This document shows, one piece after another, positions 8,065-14,588 of a stretch of DNA of 35,890 bases. The position numbers and the translations under genes were made by a program. Below the pieces are notes generated by a model. It saw nothing but the letters and a program-made list of their open reading frames with translations. It was not told where the DNA came from and did not search any database. The DNA is from CBFGTA01 sp965651595 (lineage in GTDB: Bacteria; Actinomycetota; Actinomycetes; S36-B12; UBA10799), in the NCBI GenBank assembly GCA_965651595.1, contig CBFGTA010000010.1:1-35890 (forward strand), in the 5' to 3' direction. Positions within the stretch are counted from its first letter, which is position 1. Each line of letters begins with the position of its first letter.

Positions 8065-8910
8065 AGAGCCGGTTGACGCGCGTGGACCGCGCTGGGTGGG
8101 TTCGTCTGGCCCCGGTTCGGGGCGTGTATCCGCGCCCGGGCGGCTCGTAGGTGGTACTCGTGGTGGGTGGTACTCCCGCGCTTGCGCGGGTGGCGCGCAT
8201 CCTGGTGGCCTGGTCGCGGAGCTGTTCGGCCACCGTTGCCGCGGGTTGGTGCCTGCTTGGGTGAAGGCTGGGTCGAGGGCTTGGCGGAGGCGGCGGGAGT
8301 CGCCGGTGGCTTGCGCGAAGAAGCGGGCGTTGACGAACTGGTCGCGGGCGGGCTGGCCGGGCACAAAGTGGGCCGCGTCGAGTCGGTAGCCGCAGTGGTT
8401 GGCCAATTGGGTGAAGAACGCGAACTGGCTGCGGGTGTTTCCTTCACGGAACACGTGAAGGACGTTGATTTCGGCCCACCGTTCGGCGTACTCGGTGAGA
8501 AACGCTTCCCGATCCAGTTGGCCAGCCTCGTGCGCGTTGATGAGGTTCACGCGTAGGAGGTGGTATTGCGGTTCCACGTTCCCGTCGAGCCGGTCGGCCG
8601 CGTAGTAGGCGTAAGCCACACGCTCCCCGAACGGGTCGACGACGTTCGCGCCCTTCTTGCTCATCGGCTCACCGATGGGCCAGGTGCGCTGCTGCCCGGC
8701 CCAGTCGTACACGTCTTGGAAGATGTGCCGGTGGATGGCCTTCATGTGGGCGTAGTCAAAATCCCCCACGATCGGTGATTCGCGTAGAGCATCGATCCTA
8801 ATGGCCGCAACAAGTTCCTCAGATTCCCGCAGTTCGTCGGCGTTCGTTTTGCCGAGCTTGTTGTAGAGGACCCCGGTGTCGGGGTCGATGTAGGGATCGT
8901 CGTGGATCAT
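8020..8910 (-). CDS. Fic-domain AMP-transferase toxin (VbhT-like), altered C-terminus
   Basis: Fic proteins transfer AMP (or other nucleotides) to target proteins; class I Fic toxins are kept silent by a small antitoxin encoded just upstream. Here the N-terminal part has the family opening GVLYNKLGKTNADELRESE, the core helix region HRHIFQDVYDWAGQQRTW and flap, and the active-site motif HVFREGNTR at residues 152-160 (consensus HxFxxGNxR) with catalytic His152, so the enzyme should be active. From about residue 222 the sequence becomes Pro/Arg/Ala-rich. The next frame reads much more naturally there (VAEQLRDQATRMRATRAS), suggesting a frameshift near 8245. The last roughly 16 residues are encoded by the end of the ISL3 element. 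The start overlaps the antitoxin stop (TAATG). Confidence 0.85.
   Translation of the reverse strand: MIHDDPYIDPDTGVLYNKLGKTNADELRESEELVAAIRIDALRESPIVGDFDYAHMKAIHRHIFQDVYDWAGQQRTWPIGEPMSKKGANVVDPFGERVAYAYYAADRLDGNVEPQYHLLRVNLINAHEAGQLDREAFLTEYAERWAEINVLHVFREGNTRSQFAFFTQLANHCGYRLDAAHFVPGQPARDQFVNARFFAQATGDSRRLRQALDPAFTQAGTNPRQRWPNSSATRPPGCAPPAQAREYHPPRVPPTSRPGADTRPEPGPDEPTQRGPRASTGSSQSAVFLWSESAGF
8060..8070 (-). repeat. ISL3 right terminal inverted repeat
   Basis: TGTGAAGAGCC, exact reverse complement of 6636-6646. It lies inside the present 3' end of the Fic reading frame. Confidence 0.85.
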
Positions 8911-9152
8911 TACCCGGCCCGGAACCGGGCTTCGATGTGGGCGAGGCCGCGTTCGCGGGCTTCGTCGCCGGTGATGATGCCGCGCGCGGCCTGGTAGCGC
9001 AGCTCGTTGAGGTACGGGTCGGTGACGACGTGGCCTGCGAGGTTGAGGGCCGCGTCACCGAAGGCCATATCTTCGAGGGCTTCCTCGTGACTGCGAGTGC
9101 CCTCCCCCGTGGCGGTCGGCGTGGTGTTTGTGGCGGGTGTGGTGGTGTTCAT
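8910..9152 (-). CDS. Fic antitoxin, VbhA-like
   Basis: This 80-residue protein precedes the Fic gene and overlaps it by one base (TAATG), the usual layout of class I Fic toxin-antitoxin pairs. Residues 1-20 are Thr/Pro/Ala-rich and probably disordered. Residues 21-78 (EEALEDMAFGDAALNLAGHV, then TDPYLNELRYQAARGIITGD and an EARERGLAHIEARF tail) fit the helical VbhA-type inhibitor, with the characteristic GxITxDEA turn. The inhibitory motif [S/T]xxxE[G/N] is not seen at its expected place: the aligned stretch is AxxxAG (Ala35, Ala39, Gly40). The only literal match, TATGEG (13-18), is in the disordered part. The reading frame is open further upstream, but ATG 9152 has a strong GGGAGG ribosome binding site. 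Assignment rests on context and helix pattern. Confidence 0.72.
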   Translation of the reverse strand: MNTTTPATNTTPTATGEGTRSHEEALEDMAFGDAALNLAGHVVTDPYLNELRYQAARGIITGDEARERGLAHIEARFRAG

Positions 9153-9218
9153 GGGTGCCTCCCGTGGTGTGGTTTCCAGTGTATCGGTTGGGTGTGACAG
9201 GTGGCCTGATGATCGTGG

Positions 9219-9244
9219 CCCGCGGGCCCGGTTAGGGCCGCGGG
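9219..9244. repeat. Strong GC hairpin upstream of the Fic operon
   Basis: CCCGCG-G-GCCC pairs with GGGC-CGCGGG around a 5-nt loop (GGTTA), with one bulged G. It overlaps the 12-bp palindrome GGCCCGCGGGCC (9217-9228). It lies between the antitoxin start and the IS3 element. No T-run follows, so it may be an operator or the relic of a terminator. Confidence 0.5.
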
Positions 9245-9306
9245 ATGGGTGAGGGTCCCCCCGTTTGCCGGACACCTGATTATGCGGCTTGATCTTGCTC
9301 GGGGTT

Positions 9307-9329
9307 TGAACCGCCCTGGGTTTTGTTCC
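9307..9329 (+). repeat. IS3 left terminal inverted repeat (23 bp)
   Basis: Begins TGAACCGCCC and ends TTGTTCC; the exact reverse complement of 10590-10612. The orfB stop codon starts at its inner edge. Confidence 0.95.
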
Positions 9330-10255
9330 TAGGTTTTTGCGAGGGCACCGGTTGGTGTCTCGCTCTCGTGCGGGTTGGTGTCGTGGGCGGCCTCGAATTC
9401 GGTGGGGGTTCGGTAGTCGAGTTCGGAGTGCAGCCTGGTGTTGTTGTACCACCAAACCCAGTCCAGTGTCGCGAGTTCGACTTCCGCCACCGTTCTCCAT
9501 GGCCGTCGCGGTTTGATCAGCTCGGTTTTGTAGAGCCCGTTGATTGTCTCGGCGAGAGCGTTATCGTAGGAATCTCCCACGCTGCCAACGGAGGGACGGA
9601 TACCGAAATCGGCGAGCCGGTTGCTGTAGCGAATGGAAACATATTGAGCGCCGCGATCGCTGTGATGTATGAGACCGGTGAGATCGCTGTTGGCCTGCCA
9701 GCTGGCCATATTCAACGCCTCCAGAGGTAGCGCTTCGGTGGTCATCGTGGTTCGCACCGACCAGCCGACGATACGCCGAGAGAACACATCGGTGACGAAG
9801 GCGACATAAGCCATCCCTGACCAGGTCGGCACATACGTCATGTCTGAGACCCATAACCTGTTCGGCTCGGTCGCCGTGAAGTCACGCTCCACCAAATCCG
9901 CCGGGCACAAAGCCTGAGAATCCGGCCGGGTTGTGAACACTCGCCGGCCCCGACGCGCGCCCTGCAAGCCTAGGGATCGCATCAGCCGGGCGACCTGGTC
10001 ACGGCCAACGAGCCAGCCCTCACGAGTCAACGCGGCGTGCATTTTGCGTACCCCATAGACCGAATAGTTCTGCGCATGAACACGCACAATTTCGTTACCG
10101 AGTAGCTCGTCACTGATCGACCTGTTCGATCGAGGCCGCGCCATGGCCGCGTGGAAGCCACGCGCGGTCATGAACCCACCTTCTGTCGCAGAAAGCACAC
10201 GACAGATGGACTCGACCCCGAACTGGTCTCGATACGCCTGAACGTAAGAGATCAT
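9329..10255 (-). CDS. IS3-family transposase OrfB (DDE integrase domain)
   Basis: OrfB is the catalytic half of the IS3-family transposase. Its 308 residues contain a helical HTH_21-type region (NYSVYGVRKMHAALTREGW) and an integrase core with the three acidic residues in the expected settings: Asp in NRLWVSDMTYVPT, Asp in LIHHSDRGAQY, and Glu in SYDNALAETINGLYKTE. The closing tail includes WWYNNTRLHSELDYRTPTEF. The ATG overlaps the orfA stop as ATGA. The orfB frame is -1 relative to orfA and stays open upstream past TTTTTC at 10290-10285, so an OrfAB fusion by programmed -1 frameshifting is possible, as is common in this family. No lesion is visible. Confidence 0.93.
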   Translation of the reverse strand: MISYVQAYRDQFGVESICRVLSATEGGFMTARGFHAAMARPRSNRSISDELLGNEIVRVHAQNYSVYGVRKMHAALTREGWLVGRDQVARLMRSLGLQGARRGRRVFTTRPDSQALCPADLVERDFTATEPNRLWVSDMTYVPTWSGMAYVAFVTDVFSRRIVGWSVRTTMTTEALPLEALNMASWQANSDLTGLIHHSDRGAQYVSIRYSNRLADFGIRPSVGSVGDSYDNALAETINGLYKTELIKPRRPWRTVAEVELATLDWVWWYNNTRLHSELDYRTPTEFEAAHDTNPHESETPTGALAKT

Positions 10256-10566
10256 TTCAGAGTGGGACGGTCGAGTTCCGCTGCGAAAAACGCTGACGCT
10301 GTCCGCAGGATGTCATTAGCCCGCCTCAGCTCAGCAACCTCGCGTTTCAGGCGCCGAACCTCAGCATGCTCCTCACTAGTCATCCCCGGCCGATCCCCGG
10401 CATCAACCTCGGACTGACGTCTCCACCGGCGCAACGCTTCCGGGCTCATACCCAGCCAAGACGCAACATGACGAATCGCTTCGAACTCTGACTCAAAATC
10501 GCTCGACGAATCGTCCAACATGCGCAACGCGCGCTGGCGAAACTCCGGCGGATACTGACGTGGCAT
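10252..10566 (-). CDS. IS3-family transposase OrfA (HTH protein)
   Basis: This 104-residue protein has the IS3 OrfA layout: an N-terminal helix-turn-helix that binds the terminal repeats (MPRQYPPEFRQRALRML, then HVASWLGMSPEALRRWRRQ), and a leucine-zipper-like coiled coil (EVRRLKREVAELRRANDILR) that mediates multimerisation. It starts at an ATG 24 bp inside the right terminal repeat with AGGAGG just upstream, and its stop overlaps the orfB start by four bases. On its own OrfA usually represses transposition; the frameshifted OrfAB is the transposase. Confidence 0.92.
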   Translation of the reverse strand: MPRQYPPEFRQRALRMLDDSSSDFESEFEAIRHVASWLGMSPEALRRWRRQSEVDAGDRPGMTSEEHAEVRRLKREVAELRRANDILRTASAFFAAELDRPTLK

Positions 10567-10589
10567 AGCTCCATCCTCCTAAAAGAGAC

Positions 10590-10612
10590 GGAACAAAACC
10601 CAGGGCGGTTCA
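10590..10612 (-). repeat. IS3 right terminal inverted repeat (23 bp)
   Basis: Exact reverse complement of 9307-9329. Its outer end joins the truncated GT87 gene directly at 10613. Confidence 0.95.
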
Positions 10613-10973
10613 CAACGTCGAGATTCCCTGCATGACGAAACACGTACACAGCCACCAACACGACACCAGCTAGCGTCCAGAAGAAGTAGTCAGCGGGAGG
10701 CGGCAACAGAGTCAGAGGTACCGCAAGGACAGCTGCGATCGGAGGGTACGTGAAAGGCAGCCAAGCACCCGTCTCCTGCCCAAACTCAGGGTCGTACAGG
10801 TACGGGTGTCCACTCATAACCGCCTCGCCCGCGGCCCGATAAACAGCGAGATCAATCGGTCCCGGAGGAAGCGTCAACCGCCACACCAAAGCTGCATACA
10901 ACACAACAGCAATGAACGTGAACCCCCAGACCGCAACCGATCGGCGACTCCAGAGTGCGCCGAGCTTACTCAC
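10613..10973 (-). pseudogene. GT87 (DUF2029) mannosyltransferase, N-terminal fragment cut by IS3
   Basis: About 120 codons remain. The first membrane helix (VAVWGFTFIAVVLYAALVWR) is followed by the GT87 loop signature PPGPIDLAVYRAAGEAVMSG, with Asp41 at the place of the catalytic acid, and then by GAWLPFTYPPIAAVLAVPL and further hydrophobic segments. This pattern belongs to polyprenyl-phosphomannose-dependent alpha-mannosyltransferases of the PimE type, integral membrane enzymes of about 400 residues that act on the outer face of the membrane. The IS3 element interrupts the frame after VVLVAVYVFR and a few more residues; the rest is absent from this window. The GTG start at 10973 is my choice; other starts upstream remain open. 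The fragment is presumably non-functional. Confidence 0.8.
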
Positions 10974-11245
10974 CGATCTGGCCCACAGACACCCTGACGG
11001 TGTCACGGGGCGTGACCATGTCTGTGAACGCTCGCTGCATGATGCACTCGAGATCCATCCGGATGTGTCCTCCCGTATCTCGAAATTTTCGGTCGCAGCT
11101 ACCACCTCTACCGCGCTAAATGCTCTCCCCGGATATGACACCTCCGCTTGCTGACAGCAATCCTCCAACTACACAGCGACGGACATGTCTGACCAATGGC
11201 CCTGGAATGCATCCTAGTGCGATCGCAGCATCTCGGAAGCTGCAG
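10974..11245. other. Intergenic stretch without a recognisable gene
   Basis: About 270 bp between the GT87 fragment and the 3' end of ligA. Only short reading frames in unlikely contexts occur. A weak GCAGC/GCTGC hairpin at about 11226-11244 might serve the ligA transcript. Confidence 0.5.
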
Positions 11246-13456
11246 CTAGGGAGTCGGGGGGCGGAGGTTGGCGAGGATCTCGTCGTCGGCAGCGAGCAGG
11301 CGAGCAATGTCGTCACCCATGACGATGGGAACGCCGAGAGATTCGGCCTTCATCAGTTTGGATCCCGCTGCTTCTCCGGCAACAACTGCGGAGGTCTTCT
11401 TTGACACCGACGAAGTGACCTTGGCCCCCTTCGAGGTGAGAGCGGCCGAGAGGTCATCCCGGGTGAAGCCCTCGATTGACCCAGTGATCACGATTGTCAG
11501 GCCAGCCAGGCTAGTGTCGGAGCCAGTAGCTGGTTGGTCCTCGAAGCTCACTCCAGCTGCGCGCCACTTGCGCACGATGTCCTTGTGCCAGTCAACCGCT
11601 GCCCACTCGTGGAGCGATTCGGCAATGACGCTGCCCACCCCCTCCACTGCCGCGAGTTCCTCGATGCTTGCGTCCTCAATGGCCGCCAGTGAGCCCAGTT
11701 CGCGCGCAAGCGCTTGCGCTGCGCTCGGCCCCACGTGTCGGATTGACAACGCCACCAGAAATCGCCACAGCGGTTGACCCTTGGCCTTGTCGAGTTCCCG
11801 CAACAGGGTGCTGGCATGTTCTGTGAGCTCGCGCGAACCGTCGTCGCCGGAATGGCGAGTGAACGTGGGTGAACGGAGGAGAATCTCTTCGTTCAGGCCG
11901 AACAAGTCACCTTCGTCGTGGATGAGGCCCTCGGCCAACAGTGCGACAGCCGTCTGCCAACCGAGACCTTCAATATCAAGTGCCTTGCGGGAACCAAGAT
12001 GGAACAGTCTCTCCCGTAACTGGGCGGGACATGTCTGCGCATTCGGGCACCGAATGTCGGCATCGCCAGCCTTCTCCGGGCGCAACGCCGTGCCGCACTG
12101 GGGGCAGCAAGTTGGCATCACGAAGGGGCGTTCGCTGCCGTCGCGCACTTCCACGACCGGCCCCAGGACTTCGGGGATGATCTCTCCGGCTTTGCGCAGG
12201 AATACCATGTCTCCGATCAATACCGCTTTGCGTTCCACTTCCTGCGCGTTGTGCAGCGTCGCCATCTCGACAGTCGTCCCGGACACGTGAACAGGTTCCA
12301 TCACCGCGAACGGAGTGACGCGCCCTGTGCGGCCCACATTGACGCGGATGTCCAACAGTCGGGTTCGTACAACTTCTGGCGGATATTTGAACGCAATGGC
12401 CCACCGCGGTGCTCGCGAAGTATGGCCGAGTTCCTGCTGCCCGGCGATGTCGTCAACTTTGATGACGATTCCGTCGATGTCGTAGTCCACCGAATGGCGG
12501 TGAGTGTCGTAGTGGTCGATGAATGCGAGCACTTCGGCTTCTGATGCCGCCACGATCGTCGAGTCGGCGGTGGGCAGGCCGTAGGCGGCGAGAACGTCGT
12601 AGGCCTGGGACTGGCGACTGAACACACCTTCGGCACCCTGTCCGATGCCGTGGACGACAAGGCGCAGCGCGGCCAATGCCCTCGTTGCCCGGTTCCAGTC
12701 GGCTTCGGCACGGGCCACACGAGCAGCCGCCCTGGTGGCGGTCGCCGACTCCGGTCGGGCCCGGGCCAGCGACTCGCGTGCCTTGTCGAGTTCGTGCCGG
12801 CGCGGGTCCATTCGCTGCCGGAGTGTGCCAGCGGCCGCGTTACGCGGATTCGCGAACGGGGTGCGGCCGAGTTCCAACACCTGTTGATTGACCTTCTCGA
12901 AGTCCTCGGCGCGGAAGTACACCTCGCCCCGAACTTCCAACACCTCCGGCGGATGCTGACCGTCTTCCACACTCAAGCTGGTGGGGATGGCGGTGAGGAA
13001 CTCAACGTTCGTGGTGATGTCTTCCCCGACCCGACCGTCACCGCGGGTCGCGAGCGATTCGAGCCAGCCGTGACGATAGATGAGGTTGACTGCAAGCCCG
13101 TCAACTTTCAGCTCGCACAAGAATTCGGTGTCCGTGCCGAGTCCGCTCTGGATGCGGGCAAACCAGGCGTGCAGTTCCTCGCGGGAGAACGCGTTGTCCA
13201 GGCTGTACATCCGACGCAGGTGAGCGATGGGCGCGAACGCTTCTGACGCAGATCCCCCGACGGTCTGGGTCGGGGAATCGCCGGTGATCAGTCGGGGGTG
13301 GGCCGTCTCGAGCGCCACAAGTTCTCGGTACAGGATGTCGTATTCGTCGTCGGAAATCGTGGGGGCATCGTGCTGGTAGTAGGCGATGCGTGCCTGCTCG
13401 ATCAGGTCAACGAGCTCCCTCCAGCGGGAACGAACCTGTGCATCGGCGTCACTCAC
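11246..13456 (-). CDS. ligA: NAD-dependent DNA ligase
   Basis: LigA seals nicks in DNA using NAD+ during replication and repair and is essential in bacteria. The 736-residue protein has the domain Ia region with YYQHDAPTISDDEYD and the adenylation domain with AMP-accepting Lys117 (CELKVDGLAVNL). An OB fold follows, then a four-cysteine zinc finger (CCPQCGTALRP ... CPNAQTCPAQ), helix-hairpin-helix repeats and a C-terminal BRCT domain (AGLTIVITGSIEGFTRDDL). It is longer than the usual 670-690 residues because of an Ala/Arg/Glu-rich helical insertion of about 42 residues at roughly 221-262, after NPRNAAAGTLRQRMDPR. The GTG start overlaps the stop of the MetE-like gene (GTGA), so the two are translationally coupled. 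Confidence 0.97.
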   Translation of the reverse strand: MSDADAQVRSRWRELVDLIEQARIAYYQHDAPTISDDEYDILYRELVALETAHPRLITGDSPTQTVGGSASEAFAPIAHLRRMYSLDNAFSREELHAWFARIQSGLGTDTEFLCELKVDGLAVNLIYRHGWLESLATRGDGRVGEDITTNVEFLTAIPTSLSVEDGQHPPEVLEVRGEVYFRAEDFEKVNQQVLELGRTPFANPRNAAAGTLRQRMDPRRHELDKARESLARARPESATATRAAARVARAEADWNRATRALAALRLVVHGIGQGAEGVFSRQSQAYDVLAAYGLPTADSTIVAASEAEVLAFIDHYDTHRHSVDYDIDGIVIKVDDIAGQQELGHTSRAPRWAIAFKYPPEVVRTRLLDIRVNVGRTGRVTPFAVMEPVHVSGTTVEMATLHNAQEVERKAVLIGDMVFLRKAGEIIPEVLGPVVEVRDGSERPFVMPTCCPQCGTALRPEKAGDADIRCPNAQTCPAQLRERLFHLGSRKALDIEGLGWQTAVALLAEGLIHDEGDLFGLNEEILLRSPTFTRHSGDDGSRELTEHASTLLRELDKAKGQPLWRFLVALSIRHVGPSAAQALARELGSLAAIEDASIEELAAVEGVGSVIAESLHEWAAVDWHKDIVRKWRAAGVSFEDQPATGSDTSLAGLTIVITGSIEGFTRDDLSAALTSKGAKVTSSVSKKTSAVVAGEAAGSKLMKAESLGVPIVMGDDIARLLAADDEILANLRPPTP

Positions 13457-14553
13457 GAATGGCCCTGCTTTCTGGTCGCGGCCCGGCGCTCTCGAACGTC
13501 AGGCTCGGAACTGCCGTGGATGGCACCCTCAGCGTAGGCCGAAGCGGTCGCCGCTAGCCGACCGAACGCCTCCTGGACGGATTCCCAACCATTGAGACCG
13601 GCCAGTCCGCAGGTCGGGGAAAGCACGAGCTGACCGCCGAGATCAGTCTGGCCAACTACGGCTTCTAACCGGCGCACCGGATCGAGGCGTTGGCGGGTGC
13701 TGCGATCGGCAGAGGTCACATCGATGCCCAGAATCACCTGGGTTCCGGCCTCCCACAGGGCCCCGATCGCGGCCTCCTGATCCCAGGTACGCCCGATGGT
13801 GCCGTCCCAGCTGATGGCCCTGAATCCTGCCTGTGCCGCGCTTGCCAGCGGAACGTGCCCTCCGCAGCAATGCAGAGCCAAGTCGACGTGTTCGTCGGCG
13901 AAGAATGCCACATCGGCGGCCCACGCTGACTCGACGGTCCGGGCGGCCACCGGTGCTACCACCGACCGGCCGCTCTGGGTGGAGACTCTGCCTGCCAGGA
14001 CAGCGGGCACTGAAGGCTCATCGACTTGCATCTGGAGCTGGACTACCGGCGCGTCACGACGGATCCGGCGCGCCAGCTCAGCGCCAGCGACCCGCATGAC
14101 CGCCACGAGCTCAGCAGTGGCTCCCGGATCGGAAAGAATCGGTTCACCGTTGGGCAGTTCCACATGGGCTGCGAGAGTCCACGCTCCCGCCATGGTCGCT
14201 CGTAGGGTGCCCGAGTGGGAAGCCCATTCACCAGCGACAGCCTCCCAGTCGCGTTGCAACCATGACACCCCCGCCGACATCGCCGGGGTGCGGGTTTGAC
14301 GATGGTGGCCAGCTAGCCGCCATCCGGTTGGCGTAGTCTCGGCCGAGAAGTCCGCCGACACGAGGCTGCTCAGCGCCAGCGCCCTCCCCAACATGTCCGC
14401 CCCCGGCCCGCGCTCGGGCAACTCGGGAATCGTGGGACATTCCCCGAGTTCGCCGGCGACCACGGCGCACGCCTGGACCGGGTCGGTCCCGGGCAAAGAA
14501 CCCAGGTGGGTGAAGCTAGGTGAGAGTCGGGTGAAACCATCCGAGTGGTTCAT
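13453..14553 (-). CDS. MetE C-terminal-domain-like methyltransferase
   Basis: This 366-residue protein resembles the C-terminal catalytic barrel of cobalamin-independent methionine synthase (MetE). It lacks the duplicated N-terminal barrel, since MetE has about 750 residues. Zinc-ligand positions are present: His and Cys in LALHCCGGHVPL and Cys in LSPTCGLAGLNGW, together with the acidic VDEPSVPA segment. The opening SPSFTHLGSLPGTDP is typical of the actinobacterial homologue next to ligA (Rv3015c in M. tuberculosis, from memory). The methyl donor and acceptor of this short form are not known to me; a corrinoid- or folate-independent Met synthesis role is only possible. A consensus-like promoter lies directly upstream and makes it leaderless. 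It is first in an operon with ligA. Confidence 0.85.
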   Translation of the reverse strand: MNHSDGFTRLSPSFTHLGSLPGTDPVQACAVVAGELGECPTIPELPERGPGADMLGRALALSSLVSADFSAETTPTGWRLAGHHRQTRTPAMSAGVSWLQRDWEAVAGEWASHSGTLRATMAGAWTLAAHVELPNGEPILSDPGATAELVAVMRVAGAELARRIRRDAPVVQLQMQVDEPSVPAVLAGRVSTQSGRSVVAPVAARTVESAWAADVAFFADEHVDLALHCCGGHVPLASAAQAGFRAISWDGTIGRTWDQEAAIGALWEAGTQVILGIDVTSADRSTRQRLDPVRRLEAVVGQTDLGGQLVLSPTCGLAGLNGWESVQEAFGRLAATASAYAEGAIHGSSEPDVRERRAATRKQGHS

Positions 14554-14559
14554 GTTTCC

Positions 14560-14587
14560 ACCCTAGTTGCCTACTAGGCTCTTGCAA
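14560..14587 (-). promoter_or_regulatory. Promoter of the MetE-like/ligA operon
   Basis: On the minus strand, -35 TTGCAA (14587-14582), 16-nt spacer and -10 TAGGGT (14565-14560) are followed after 6 nt by ATG 14553, giving a leaderless transcript. The site overlaps the region just before the divergent TRIC gene start (14589), which has its own possible -10 TAGGCT (14575-14580), so the two transcripts probably compete. Confidence 0.65.
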
Positions 14588-14588
14588 C

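Larger units (their letters stand above)
6636..8070 (+). mobile_element. ISL3-family insertion sequence, degraded
   Basis: An element of about 1.43 kb bounded by the perfect 11-bp inverted repeat GGCTCTTCACA (6636-6646) / TGTGAAGAGCC (8060-8070), extended inward by a partial match (GGTGT). It contains one transposase gene typical of the ISL3 family, which has a frameshift and a nonsense codon, so it should not transpose by itself. ISL3 elements usually produce an 8-bp target duplication. Here the flanks ACTAAAGT (6628-6635) and GGTTGACG (8071-8078) differ, suggesting that the two sides were brought together by recombination or deletion after insertion. Confidence 0.85.
9307..10612 (-). mobile_element. 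IS3-family insertion sequence, apparently intact
   Basis: This 1,306-bp element has perfect 23-bp terminal inverted repeats at 9307-9329 and 10590-10612 (outer end TGAACCGCCC) and two overlapping genes, orfA and orfB, typical of the IS3 family. The identical ends and open frames suggest recent activity. A 3-bp target duplication would be expected, but the flanks are GTT (9304-9306) and CAA (10613-10615), which do not match as a direct repeat. The right junction cuts a GT87 glycosyltransferase gene; its missing 3' part is not on the left side, which points to an IS-mediated deletion or rearrangement. Confidence 0.93.

Noticed and set aside
8167..8556. Plus-strand frame opposite the Fic gene
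   Set aside because: Shadow of the Fic coding strand; no motif.
9153..9500. Upstream extension of the antitoxin frame to 196 codons
   Set aside because: It would run through the IS3 end and encode Pro/Arg-rich sequence; ATG 9152 has a strong GGGAGG site.
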